Shown piece after piece: positions 1 through 8,145 of a DNA stretch of 15,084 nt. Source of the stretch: JACRAR01 sp041674465 (GTDB lineage: Bacteria > Pseudomonadota > Gammaproteobacteria > Burkholderiales > Rhodocyclaceae); NCBI GenBank assembly GCA_041674465.1, contig JBAYVV010000097.1, forward strand, positions 1 through 15,084, read 5' to 3'. The translations under genes and the position numbers were made by a program. Numbering within the stretch: the first letter of the stretch is position 1; the number at the start of each line of letters is the position of its first letter. The notes under the pieces were generated by a model. It did not search any database and was not told where the DNA came from. It saw only the letters and a program-made list of their open reading frames with translations.

Positions 1-746
1 CCGGCCTTGAGCGGCTGATCGTTGGCCACATAATGCAGGATGCAGGCGTTTGCGCCACCGGCCACGATGCTGGCATAGGCCGGCGCCTGGCAACCGCGAT
101 TGCGAAATTCATGCAGCAGTTCGGCTTCGATCTCGTACTCATGGCGGCCAGGGTGCGCAGCGCTCATGGCGCGGCGATGTGCGGCTGACGAGATGGCGGC
201 GGCACGGCGCATGGTGACGATCTCGCTGCTGTCCTTGATCAGCCGCATGTTGTCGAGCGTGGCGCGTACGTCGCGGATTTCCTCGGGAGGCTGCTTGCCG
301 GTGCGCACCTGGGCGCGCACCGCATTCAGTGCCGCAACGATACGGGCATCCCAGGCCGGATCCTGACCGATCGAGAACCACAATGCCGGCTGATCGGCCA
401 GCAACTCGGCGAGTTTTTCATCGAAGCACTTGATCGAATAGGCCTCATCGAAACCGAACGCCTCGCGTGCGACATCCGGTCCCCAGCGAAAACCATTCCA
501 CACTTCCTTCTCGGCGTCCTTGTCACGACAGAACAGAATGCTTTGGGGCGTTGTTCCGGCAAGCAGGATCAGCACCGACTCGGGTTCGCCGAATCCGGTC
601 AAATAATGGAAGTAGCTGTCCGCCCGGTAGGGGTGCTGGGTATCGCGGTTACGCAACTGCTCAGGCGCGGTGGGGATGACGGCGATGCCTTTGCCCATGC
701 GTTCCATGAGACGGGTACGGCGTGCAGAGAAGGCTGAGATATCCAT
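1..746 (-). CDS. pepP: Xaa-Pro aminopeptidase PepP, N-terminal part (cut by window edge)
   Basis: About 248 residues of aminopeptidase P are visible, reading from the ATG at 746-744 to the left edge. The enzyme removes an N-terminal residue preceding proline and is a cytoplasmic dimetal (Mn) hydrolase. The N-terminal creatinase-like domain contains the family pattern of an arginine-rich start, then YRADSYFHYLTGF (about residues 40-52) and later the block IVAGGANACILHY, which opens the pita-bread catalytic domain. The metal-ligand Asp, His and Glu residues would lie beyond the window and cannot be checked. The gene is the last visible member of amgK-murU-pepP and starts 21 bases after the murU stop. 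The ribosome binding site is weak (GAGTG). Family assignment is secure; completeness is unknown. Confidence 0.93.
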   Translation of the reverse strand, partial: MDISAFSARRTRLMERMGKGIAVIPTAPEQLRNRDTQHPYRADSYFHYLTGFGEPESVLILLAGTTPQSILFCRDKDAEKEVWNGFRWGPDVAREAFGFDEAYSIKCFDEKLAELLADQPALWFSIGQDPAWDARIVAALNAVRAQVRTGKQPPEEIRDVRATLDNMRLIKDSSEIVTMRRAAAISSAAHRRAMSAAHPGRHEYEIEAELLHEFRNRGCQAPAYASIVAGGANACILHYVANDQPLKA

Positions 747-767
747 GAACACTCAATCGCGAAAAAA

Positions 768-1457
768 TTATGCAGCCATACGCTGCTGCAGGTGCTGGTT
801 TAATTGGCTCAATTGCTCCGGCGTGCCGATATTTTCCCACAGACCCTCGAAGCAGGCGCCTTTGACCTTTCCCGCAGCAATGGCTCGATCGAGCAGCGGG
901 CGCAGCGGCAACTTGGTGCCCGGCACAACCCCGGAAAAAAACTCGGGGCAATAAATACCCAGATTCGAATAAGTCAAACGTGGCTCGCCGGAAATTCGCA
1001 GGATGCCGTCTTGCAGCGCAAAGTCCCCCTGCGCATGCCATTCGCGATTGGCGACCATCCACAGATAGGCCAGGCTGCCATCGGTCAGAGCGGCTGCGCC
1101 GTCCACCAGGGCCCGGTAATCGCATTCGACATAGATGTCGGCGCTGACCACCAGGAAAGGGGCTTCATGCAGAAGATGCATGGCCTGAACCACACCGCCC
1201 GCAGTCTCGAGCGCAGCCTCCTCGGCGGAATAGGCAATGCGTGCGCCGTAGCGGCTGCCATCACCGAGGACGGATTCGATCTGTTCGCCGAGGTGGGCAT
1301 GGTTGATCACCAGCTCGGTGATGCCGGCGGCGACCAGCCGTTCGATCTGCCAGACGATCAATGGCTTTCCCGCCACGCACAGCATAGGCTTGGGACAGGT
1401 ATCGGTCAGCGGCCGCATGCGCTCACCCCGGCCGGCGGCGAGAATCATGGCTTTCAT
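768..1457 (-). CDS. murU: N-acetylmuramate alpha-1-phosphate uridylyltransferase MurU
   Basis: A 229-residue nucleotidyltransferase predicted to join MurNAc-1-phosphate and UTP into UDP-MurNAc, the second step of the cell-wall recycling bypass that avoids MurA. Visible are the nucleotide-binding start LAAGRGERM (residues 6-14) with the following PKP, the ETAGG loop near residue 90, the VSADIY metal-binding Asp, and the terminal WENIGTPEQL block typical of this family. The length fits characterised MurU (about 220-230 residues). The ATG at 1457 is preferred because the first glycine-rich loop follows it directly and because its A is shared with the TGA stop of amgK, which implies translational coupling. 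The frame stays open further upstream, but that stretch lies inside amgK. A generic glucose-1-phosphate or mannose-1-phosphate transferase is the main alternative; the kinase partner makes MurU more likely. Confidence 0.88.
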   Translation of the reverse strand: MKAMILAAGRGERMRPLTDTCPKPMLCVAGKPLIVWQIERLVAAGITELVINHAHLGEQIESVLGDGSRYGARIAYSAEEAALETAGGVVQAMHLLHEAPFLVVSADIYVECDYRALVDGAAALTDGSLAYLWMVANREWHAQGDFALQDGILRISGEPRLTYSNLGIYCPEFFSGVVPGTKLPLRPLLDRAIAAGKVKGACFEGLWENIGTPEQLSQLNQHLQQRMAA

Positions 1458-2497
1458 CAGAAACTGTAGCCGACTTGCACGGCACGGTTTTCGAGCGTAT
1501 CGAGGAGTTTCAGCAACGGTCCGAGTTCCCGGTAACGATTGCAGGCCTGGCGCAGATACTTGGCCACCAGCGGCATATCCTTGAGATAACCGTCCTTGCC
1601 ATCGCGATGGTAGAGGCGCGCAAAAATACCGAGCACCTTGAGATGTCGCTGTACGCCCATCCATTCGTAATCGCGATGGAATTCGCCAAAATCGTTGCGC
1701 ACCGGCAAACCCGCCTGGCGCGCTTTTTCCCAGTAACGGATCAGCCAGTCGAGGGTTTGCTCTTCTTCCCACTCAATGTAGGCGTCCTTGAGCAAAGAGA
1801 CGAGGTCGTAGCTCAGCGGACCATACACGGCATCCTGGAAATCGATGACGCCCGGATTAGTGCGCCCGGCTGCGGAAATCAGCATCAGATTGCGCGAGTG
1901 GTAATCCCGATGCACGAACAATTGCGGTTCGGCCAGGTTGGCGGCGAGGATGCGCTCGAAGGCGTGGCCCAGCACGTCGCGCTGGACATCCGTCAGCCTG
2001 ACATCCAGATGTTTTGCCACATACCAGTCCGGGAAAAGATCCAGTTCCCGCTGCAGCAGTGCACGGTTGTATTCGGGCAGCATTCCCGGCCGGCTGGCGG
2101 ACTGCAACCGGACCAGTGTATCCATGGCATCCATGTAAAGCGGGTGGGCTTGCTGCGCCGTCACCTGTCCGGATTGCGGTTTGAGCGCCGCAAGATAGGA
2201 AACCTGGCCCAGATCCGACAGTAGCAGGAATCCCTGTTCGAGGTCTTGTGCCAGCACTTCCGGAACGTGCACGCCGGCATCCTGAAGCAAGCTTTGCACC
2301 GCCAGCCAGGGACGACAGTCCTCACGCTCGGGCGGGGCGTCCATGACCACGTGGGTCTGCAAGCGGGTTCCCGCTGCGTCATACTGAACACGAAAATAGC
2401 GGCGGAAACTTGCGTCCGCCGAGGCAGGCGCCAGACTGAAGTTTGTCTCCGGATAAATCTGCCGGAGCCAGTTCTCGATCTGCTGTTGCCGTTGCAT
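1457..2497 (-). CDS. amgK: N-acetylmuramate/N-acetylglucosamine kinase AmgK
   Basis: A 346-residue aminoglycoside-phosphotransferase-fold kinase, expected to phosphorylate the anomeric position of MurNAc and GlcNAc released during peptidoglycan turnover. The product is the MurU substrate. The catalytic loop HRDYHSRN lies at residues 196-203 and the metal-binding DFQDA at 219-223, followed by the YGPLSYDLVSLL block common to AmgK. The N-terminal lobe contains ADASFRRYFRV, the strand-loop that holds the phosphates. It is the first gene of the leftward operon and overlaps murU by one base. In this family's known biology the AmgK-MurU route gives intrinsic fosfomycin tolerance, because UDP-MurNAc is made without MurA. 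It is divergent from lptD, 116 bases apart, with a long palindrome between the two. Confidence 0.9.
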   Translation of the reverse strand: MQRQQQIENWLRQIYPETNFSLAPASADASFRRYFRVQYDAAGTRLQTHVVMDAPPEREDCRPWLAVQSLLQDAGVHVPEVLAQDLEQGFLLLSDLGQVSYLAALKPQSGQVTAQQAHPLYMDAMDTLVRLQSASRPGMLPEYNRALLQRELDLFPDWYVAKHLDVRLTDVQRDVLGHAFERILAANLAEPQLFVHRDYHSRNLMLISAAGRTNPGVIDFQDAVYGPLSYDLVSLLKDAYIEWEEEQTLDWLIRYWEKARQAGLPVRNDFGEFHRDYEWMGVQRHLKVLGIFARLYHRDGKDGYLKDMPLVAKYLRQACNRYRELGPLLKLLDTLENRAVQVGYSF

Positions 2498-2519
2498 AGC
2501 TTCTGGGCGGTGTGCGCGA

Positions 2520-2553
2520 GCCGATGTTAGAATCGAGTGATTCTAACATCGGC
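2520..2553. promoter_or_regulatory. 15-bp perfect inverted repeat in the amgK/lptD divergent gap
   Basis: The left arm is GCCGATGTTAGAATC (2520-2534), the centre is GAGT, and the right arm (2539-2553) is its exact reverse complement. Each arm carries TAGAAT, a -10-like hexamer, one on each strand (2528-2533 on plus, 2545-2540 on minus), so the element could hold back-to-back promoters or an operator. I see no good -35 box at normal spacing on either side. It sits 22 bases from the amgK start and 60 bases from the chosen lptD start. A terminator is unlikely because the genes diverge and no T-run follows. Confidence 0.6.
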
Positions 2554-2613
2554 GTTGCATGGCCCCCGTTCAGCCGAATTTTCCACGAGTCCGGATCGCC
2601 TTACACAGACAGT

Positions 2614-4974
2614 ATGCGTATTAGTCGGCACGAACTGGTGGTCTTCATTGCGACTTTCGGGGCATCGGGGCGGCTGCTGGGAGGCGACTTCCCACCCCCG
2701 CAAATCGAGGAGCATCCGAAAATCCCCCCCCTGTATTCGGCCCATGTCGAGGCGGGAATACTGCCGGGCGCCAAGCTGAAGCAGACAGCGGAGATGTTGC
2801 CATCCCTGCGCTCAAGCAAGGATGCGCGACCGATATTTCTTATTGCAGACCGTATCAGCGGAAAGAACGATGTGGTCGCCACCGCCCAAGGCGATGTCGA
2901 GATGCGCAAGATCGGCAACACGCTCACCGCCGATCAACTGACCTACTGGCAGGAACAGGACCTGGTCGAGGCGACCGGCAATGTCTGCCTGATTCAGGAG
3001 GACGACATCCTGCGCGGTCCGAAACTCCATCTGCAGATCGAAGACAACATCGGGTATTTCGAGGAACCGCAATACACCCTCAAGCATACGTCGAAAAACC
3101 TCATCCCCGGTCAGCCGGCCCAGGTGACGACTGGCAGCGGCCGGGCCAAACGCATCGATTTCGATGGTGAACACCGCTATCGCCTGAGCGAAGCGACGTA
3201 CAGCACCTGCAGCCCGGGCAATCCTGATTGGTATGCGCGCGCCAACAGCATGAAGCTCGACTACGAAACCGATGAGGGCGAAGCCAGCAACGCCACCCTG
3301 GTGTTCCACGGCGTTCCGATCCTGTATGCGCCCTGGCTGGGTTTCTCGCTCAACAACCAGCGCAAGAGCGGCCTGCTCACGCCGACGTTCGGCACCACCA
3401 GCAAGGGCGGCATGGAGATGACCGCCCCCTACTACTGGAATATCGCGCCGAATCTGGATGCGACCATCGCGCCGCGCCTCATGGTCAAACGCGGCGTGCA
3501 ATGGAACAACGAATTCCGCTATCTCCAGCCCAGCTACAACGGCATCATCCGCGGCGAATTCCTGCCCAACGACATGATCACCAACACCCAGCGCAGCAGC
3601 TATTCAGTGCAGCACAATCAAAGCCTGGGCATGGGATTTTCCGGAAACCTGAACCTCAATGGCGTTTCCGACGACACCTACTTTTCCGATCTCTCGTCGC
3701 GGTTGACCAACATCGCGCAGAACAATCTGCTGCGCCAGGGAACGCTGAGTTACGCCAGCACCTGGTGGAACGCCAGCATCATGGCGCAGCGCTTCCAGAC
3801 ACTGCAGGACCCGGCTCTGCCGCCGGTGGCATTGCCCTATCGGCGATTGCCACAGTTCACATTGAATGCCATCCGCGCCGATTTGCCTCTCGGCACCACG
3901 TTTGTCCTGAACAGCGAATATGTCAATTTCAACCACCCGACCCTGGTCGAGGGTACGCGCACCACGGTCTACCCGCAGCTTTCACTGCCCATGCAGACGG
4001 CGGCTTTCTTCTTGACCCCCAAGATCGCCCTGCATTCGACCGGCTATACCCTCGATCATCAAAACAAAAGCACGCCCAGCAAGCTCACCCGCAATATTCC
4101 CATTTTCAGCCTCGACAGCGGGGTCACTTTCGAGCGCGATCTGAGCCTGTTCGGCCGCAACCTGCTGCAGACCCTCGAGCCCCGTTTGTACTATCTGTAC
4201 GTACCGTATCGCGAACAGAGCCAGATCCCGGTTTTCGACACCGGCCAGGCCGATTTCAACTTCGCCCAGATTTTTTCCACCAACCGCTATAGCGGCGGCG
4301 ATCGAATCGGTGATGCAAACCAGATGACGGCAGCCGTCACCACACGCCTGCTCGACCAGTCGACAGGCGCGGAATTGCTGCGCAGCGCCGTGGGGCAGCG
4401 TTACTATTTCAGGCCACAGCGGGTTTCGCTCCCGGGAGAGATCGTGCGAACCGCCCCGACAGCAGACTTTCTCGCTGCGTTGACCAGCCAGGTCATTCCG
4501 AAGGTGTATCTCGATGGCGGCTGGCAATACAACCCGCACGACAACCGCACGGTGCGCCTCAACTTGGCGGGGCGTTACCAGCCGGAAATCAACAAGGTGA
4601 TTTCCGCCGGCTACCGCTACAACCGTGACCTGGTGAATCGCGACAACCAGGTCAGGCAGATCGATGTCACGGGACACTGGCCGCTGTGGGGCGGCTGGTC
4701 GGGCATCGGCCGCTATAATTATTCCATGCTCGATCACCGCATCATCGAGACCGTGGGCGGGATTGAGTACAATGGCGGCTGCTGGATTTCCCGCATTGTG
4801 GTACAGAGAATCGCTACGGCGACCGGCAACTCCAGCACGGCGATTTTCCTGCAGCTGGAACTGAACGGTTTTTCCAACATCGGATCGAATCCGATGGATA
4901 TGCTTAAGCGCAATATCCCCGGTTATGGCTGGATCAACCAGCCGGTCGCGGATCCGGCTTTTGCGGCAAATTGA
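2614..4974 (+). CDS. lptD: LPS-assembly outer-membrane protein LptD
   Basis: A 786-residue outer-membrane beta-barrel that, with LptE, inserts lipopolysaccharide into the outer leaflet. The N-terminal part (about residues 65-190) is the OstA/LptA-like jellyroll, with AQGDVEMRKIGNTLTADQL and later the YSTCSPGNPDWYA motif at about 196-208. The rest alternates polar and aromatic strands and ends with aromatic-rich barrel repeats. The ATG at 2614 is chosen because it gives a short basic n-region and hydrophobic stretch (LVVFIATFGASG) that could act as a signal peptide. The frame is open back to a GTG at 2512, but that would read through the palindrome and has no signal-like start. The predicted signal is short, so the exact start is uncertain. 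Only three cysteines are present (125, 199, 723). The usual tandem Cys-Cys near the C-terminus is a single Cys in GGCW. Confidence 0.93.
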   Translation: MRISRHELVVFIATFGASGRLLGGDFPPPQIEEHPKIPPLYSAHVEAGILPGAKLKQTAEMLPSLRSSKDARPIFLIADRISGKNDVVATAQGDVEMRKIGNTLTADQLTYWQEQDLVEATGNVCLIQEDDILRGPKLHLQIEDNIGYFEEPQYTLKHTSKNLIPGQPAQVTTGSGRAKRIDFDGEHRYRLSEATYSTCSPGNPDWYARANSMKLDYETDEGEASNATLVFHGVPILYAPWLGFSLNNQRKSGLLTPTFGTTSKGGMEMTAPYYWNIAPNLDATIAPRLMVKRGVQWNNEFRYLQPSYNGIIRGEFLPNDMITNTQRSSYSVQHNQSLGMGFSGNLNLNGVSDDTYFSDLSSRLTNIAQNNLLRQGTLSYASTWWNASIMAQRFQTLQDPALPPVALPYRRLPQFTLNAIRADLPLGTTFVLNSEYVNFNHPTLVEGTRTTVYPQLSLPMQTAAFFLTPKIALHSTGYTLDHQNKSTPSKLTRNIPIFSLDSGVTFERDLSLFGRNLLQTLEPRLYYLYVPYREQSQIPVFDTGQADFNFAQIFSTNRYSGGDRIGDANQMTAAVTTRLLDQSTGAELLRSAVGQRYYFRPQRVSLPGEIVRTAPTADFLAALTSQVIPKVYLDGGWQYNPHDNRTVRLNLAGRYQPEINKVISAGYRYNRDLVNRDNQVRQIDVTGHWPLWGGWSGIGRYNYSMLDHRIIETVGGIEYNGGCWISRIVVQRIATATGNSSTAIFLQLELNGFSNIGSNPMDMLKRNIPGYGWINQPVADPAFAAN

Positions 4975-5011
4975 CAGCAAGTATTTTTCCTGAACGGATG
5001 ACTATATTCTC

Positions 5012-6319
5012 ATGAATGCATTGCGTACCTTATTGCTATCCGGCCTGGCCTTGCTGGCATGTTGCACTGCTTCGCAAGCCGCACCGCAGGCACAAGAACT
5101 TGACCGCATCATCGCCGTGGTCAACGACGAGGTCATCACCCAATATGAATTGCGCTCGCGCCTGATCGCCGTGGAAAAGCAGTTGCGCTCGCAGGGTACT
5201 CAGCTACCGCCGCGCGATGTACTGGAAAAGCAGCTGCTGGAACGCCTGATCCTTGACCGCATCCAGGTTCAGTTCGCCAAGGAATCCGCGACCCGGGTCG
5301 AGGATTCCCAACTGGATGCCGCTTTGCGCCGCATCGCCGATTCCAACCGGATCAGCCTGGCTGATTTCCGTGCTGCCCTGGAAAAGGATGGCATCCCCTG
5401 GACCAAGTTCCGCGAGGAAATACGCGACGAAATGACGATTGCCCGGCTGCGCGAACGTGAAGTGGAAAACCGTGTGAGCGTCTCGGAAGGCGAGATCGAC
5501 AATTACTTGTCGAACCCGGAAAGCCTGACTGCGTCCAATGATGAAGTCCATCTCGCGCATATTCTGCTGCGCCTGCCGGAACAGGCCAGCCCGGAACAGT
5601 TGCTGCGCGTCCGGGCGCGCGCCGAGCAGGCGCTGGCGCAATTGAAACGCGGTGACGATTTCGCCAAAGTGGCGGCCACTTTTTCGGATGCCTCGGATGC
5701 ACTGAGCGGCGGCTCGATCGGTTCGCGTCCGCTCGACAGACTGCCCAATCTCTATGCGGAAACGGCAAAGAACCTCAAACCCGGTGAATTCAGCGAGATT
5801 CTGCGCAGTCCGACCGCCCTGCATATCATCAAGATCATTGAAAAGAGCGGGGGCAACAAGGGTGTGCCCACGCTCAAGCAATCGCACGCGCGCCACATTC
5901 TCATCAAGGTCAACGAACTGGTGCCGGAAGCGGAGGCACGTCGCAAGATCATCGGTCTCAAGGAACGGCTCGACAATGGCGCGGATTTCGCCGAATTGGC
6001 GCGCCTCAACTCGAATGACCTCTCTGCATCCAAAGGCGGCGATCTGGGCTGGCTTTACCAGGGCGACACGGTGGCCGAGTTCGAGAAAGCCATGGATGCA
6101 CTGGCGATCAACGAAATCAGCCCGCCAGTGCAGTCGCAGTTCGGCTTTCATATCATCCAGCTGCTCGAGCGACGGGTCGAGGATGCCTCGCCCGAACGTC
6201 GCCGTCTGCTCGCTCGCCAGGCGCTACGCGAACGCAAAGCCGACGAGGCTTATCAGGACTGGCTGCGGCAGATGCGTGATCGCGCCTACGTCGAATTTCG
6301 ACTGGAAGATCCCAAGTAG
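5012..6319 (+). CDS. surA: Periplasmic chaperone / peptidyl-prolyl isomerase SurA
   Basis: A 435-residue periplasmic chaperone that escorts unfolded outer-membrane proteins such as LptD to the BAM complex. A Sec signal peptide with a hydrophobic core runs to about residue 23 (cleavage at SQA/AP). The N-terminal chaperone domain follows, with the conserved LDRIIAVVNDEVIT segment. Two parvulin domains come next, the first starting at VHLAHILL (about residue 178) and the second at ARHILIKV (about residue 294), then a C-terminal helix. The length matches family members (about 430). It follows lptD by 37 bases, the conserved lptD-surA-pdxA order. The Shine-Dalgarno is poor (GGA about 13 bases upstream). 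I find no broken motif. Confidence 0.96.
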   Translation: MNALRTLLLSGLALLACCTASQAAPQAQELDRIIAVVNDEVITQYELRSRLIAVEKQLRSQGTQLPPRDVLEKQLLERLILDRIQVQFAKESATRVEDSQLDAALRRIADSNRISLADFRAALEKDGIPWTKFREEIRDEMTIARLREREVENRVSVSEGEIDNYLSNPESLTASNDEVHLAHILLRLPEQASPEQLLRVRARAEQALAQLKRGDDFAKVAATFSDASDALSGGSIGSRPLDRLPNLYAETAKNLKPGEFSEILRSPTALHIIKIIEKSGGNKGVPTLKQSHARHILIKVNELVPEAEARRKIIGLKERLDNGADFAELARLNSNDLSASKGGDLGWLYQGDTVAEFEKAMDALAINEISPPVQSQFGFHIIQLLERRVEDASPERRRLLARQALRERKADEAYQDWLRQMRDRAYVEFRLEDPK

Positions 6320-6324
6320 GCAAT

Positions 6325-7257
6325 TTGCCGGTGATAGTTGTCACTTCCGGCGAACCATCGGGGATCGGGCCGGACATTTGTCTGGCCATGGCCGGGCGAA
6401 CTTTTCCGCGGCAACTGACTATTCTGGGTGATCGCGAACTGCTGCAGCAACGCGCCCAATTGCTCGGCCTCGACTCGGCATGCCTCGATATTCGACACGT
6501 GCCGTTGCGCGCGCCCTGTGTGCCCGGCCGGCTTGATCCGGGCAATGCTCTCTACGTGCTGGAGATGCTTGATACGGCGATTGCCGGTTGCCTCTCGGGC
6601 GAATTCGCGGCAATGGTCACGGCGCCCTTGCACAAGGGCGCCATCAACGATGCCGGCATCCCCTTTACCGGGCATACCGAATATCTTGCAGACAAGACGG
6701 CCACGCCCCGGGTGGTGATGATGCTTGCCGGCGAGGGTCTGCGTGTTGCTCTGGCTACCACGCACCTGGCTCTGAAGGACGTACCGGCGGCGATTACCCG
6801 CACAGAACTTGAAACGACCCTACGCATCCTGCACGCCGATCTGCGCAACAAATTCGGCATCGCGAACCCGCGCATCCTGGTGGCTGGCCTCAACCCGCAT
6901 GCCGGTGAGGGCGGCCACATGGGCCGGGAGGAGATCGACGTGATCGCACCGGTCCTGGAAAAGCTGCGCAAGATCGAACATGGCGGCATGCAGCTGATCG
7001 GTCCGCTGCCGGCCGATACACTATTCACCAAGCAGGTGCTGGCCGGCTCGGACGCACAATTGGCGATGTATCACGACCAGGGGCTGGGCGTATTGAAGTA
7101 TGCGGCGTTTGAAACCGGCATCAACATCACCTTGGGACTGCCGATCGTGCGAACCTCGGTCGACCACGGCACGGCGCTGGATCTCGCCGCAACCGGGCGT
7201 GCCAATCCGCGCAGTCTGATCGCGGCCATCGAAACCGCGATCAGTCTGACCCGGTGA
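6325..7257 (+). CDS. pdxA: 4-hydroxythreonine-4-phosphate dehydrogenase PdxA
   Basis: A 310-residue NAD-dependent oxidative decarboxylase in the deoxyxylulose-5-phosphate-dependent pathway to pyridoxal phosphate. Visible motifs include TSGEPSGIGPD at the start, APLHKGAIND (about 100-109) for substrate phosphate binding, and three candidate metal-binding histidines in TTHL (147), NPHAGEGGH (192) and YHDQGL (250). The SVDHGTALD block (about 278-286) also fits the family. The start is the TTG at 6325, only five bases after the surA stop; the GTG at 6331 is an equally possible start two codons in, and AAGTAGG can serve either. The N-terminus is about 10-15 residues shorter than in E. coli, but the first strand and the GEPSGIGP loop are intact. 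Confidence 0.95.
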   Translation: MPVIVVTSGEPSGIGPDICLAMAGRTFPRQLTILGDRELLQQRAQLLGLDSACLDIRHVPLRAPCVPGRLDPGNALYVLEMLDTAIAGCLSGEFAAMVTAPLHKGAINDAGIPFTGHTEYLADKTATPRVVMMLAGEGLRVALATTHLALKDVPAAITRTELETTLRILHADLRNKFGIANPRILVAGLNPHAGEGGHMGREEIDVIAPVLEKLRKIEHGGMQLIGPLPADTLFTKQVLAGSDAQLAMYHDQGLGVLKYAAFETGINITLGLPIVRTSVDHGTALDLAATGRANPRSLIAAIETAISLTR

Positions 7258-7282
7258 TCCGGCGCAAGACGTCGCCGGGCGG

Positions 7283-8083
7283 ATGAAGCACGTCGCGCGC
7301 AAACGCTTTGGTCAGAACTTCCTGGTTTCCCGGGAGGTCATCCACCGTATCCTTTCCGCCATCGCACCTCAACCGGGTGAAACCGTGGTCGAAATCGGCC
7401 CAGGACTGGGCGCACTGACGGAACCATTGTTGGAACACCTCGAACATCTGCATGTCGTCGAGATCGACCGCGACCTCATCGCACGACTGCGCAACCGTTT
7501 CCCGCCTTCCCGGCTCACCATCCACGAAGGCGATGCGCTCAAGTTCGATTATGCCGAACTCGCCTCCGGTGAATCCGGACTGCGCGTGGTAGGCAATCTG
7601 CCCTACAACATCTCCACGCCGCTGTTGTTCCATCTTGCCGAATATGCCGATCGAGTTCGCGACATGCACTTCATGCTGCAGAAGGAAGTGGTCGACCGCA
7701 TGGTGTCCGACCCTGGCGGACACGAATATGGCCGTCTGTCGGTCATGCTGCAATATCGTTTCGCCATGGAACGACTGTTCCTGGTACCGCCCGAAGCATT
7801 CGATCCGGCGCCCAAGGTCGCCTCGGCCATTGTGCGCATGACACCGCTGCCAGCTGCAGACCTGTCCCGCGTCAATGACGCCCAGTTTGCACAAGTCGTG
7901 GCCACGGCCTTCGGTCAGCGCCGCAAGATGCTGCGCAACACATTGAGGGATTTGATCGACACGAATGAACTCGCCGCACTCGGAATCCAGCCGACCTGCC
8001 GCGCGGAAGAGTTGAGTGTTGCCGACTACGTGCGGCTCAGCAATGCACTGGGGGCGCGGCCGATTAATCAGGACGTACCCTGA
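7283..8083 (+). CDS. rsmA: 16S rRNA (adenine1518-N6/adenine1519-N6)-dimethyltransferase RsmA (KsgA)
   Basis: A 266-residue SAM-dependent enzyme that dimethylates two adjacent adenines in the 3' terminal hairpin of 16S rRNA during late small-subunit assembly. The sequence shows the N-terminal KRFGQNFL block, SAM motif I EIGPGLGALT (37-46), the acidic E60 after strand 2, GDAL with D84, and the catalytic NLPY (105-108) followed by NISTPLL. The C-terminal small helical domain contains FGQRRKMLRNTL. The length is normal. The start 25 bases after the pdxA stop keeps the usual N-terminus. It closes the conserved lptD-surA-pdxA-rsmA run; everything to the right is accessory. Confidence 0.96.
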   Translation: MKHVARKRFGQNFLVSREVIHRILSAIAPQPGETVVEIGPGLGALTEPLLEHLEHLHVVEIDRDLIARLRNRFPPSRLTIHEGDALKFDYAELASGESGLRVVGNLPYNISTPLLFHLAEYADRVRDMHFMLQKEVVDRMVSDPGGHEYGRLSVMLQYRFAMERLFLVPPEAFDPAPKVASAIVRMTPLPAADLSRVNDAQFAQVVATAFGQRRKMLRNTLRDLIDTNELAALGIQPTCRAEELSVADYVRLSNALGARPINQDVP

Positions 8084-8133
8084 TTTTGTTGTAAAGTTGG
8101 AGGCGCCGTCCGTAAGACACCAACCAATAATTC

Positions 8134-8140
8134 GAAGGAG
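8134..8140 (+). promoter_or_regulatory. Strong ribosome binding site of the isomerase gene
   Basis: GAAGGAG lies five bases before the ATG at 8146. It is clearly better than the sites of the preceding housekeeping genes and fixes the start. No convincing sigma-70 promoter is visible in the 62 bases after rsmA, so read-through from rsmA is possible. Confidence 0.7.
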
Positions 8141-8145
8141 ACTCT

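Noticed and set aside
1458..1772. Longer N-terminus for MurU
   Set aside because: The frame is open upstream, but this DNA encodes the C-terminal part of AmgK, and the nucleotidyltransferase fold starts at the ATG at 1457.
2512..2613. Upstream GTG start for LptD
   Set aside because: It would translate the long palindrome and put 34 non-signal residues in front of the only plausible signal peptide.
3982..4980. 332-residue open frame on the minus strand opposite lptD
   Set aside because: It is antisense to a clear LptD barrel, has no recognisable domain and is rich in Val/Arg/Ala as expected from the complement of GC-rich coding DNA.
5003..5008. TATATT as a surA promoter -10 box
   Set aside because: It lies only three bases before the surA ATG, which would leave no leader for a ribosome site, and no -35 box is seen.
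5204..6151. 315-residue open frame on the minus strand opposite surA
   Set aside because: SurA with two parvulin domains explains this stretch fully; the antisense frame has no family motif or ribosome site.
8096..8124. GTTGG / CCAAC inverted repeat as a terminator after rsmA
   Set aside because: Only five base pairs with a 19-base loop and no T-run; not distinguishable from chance.
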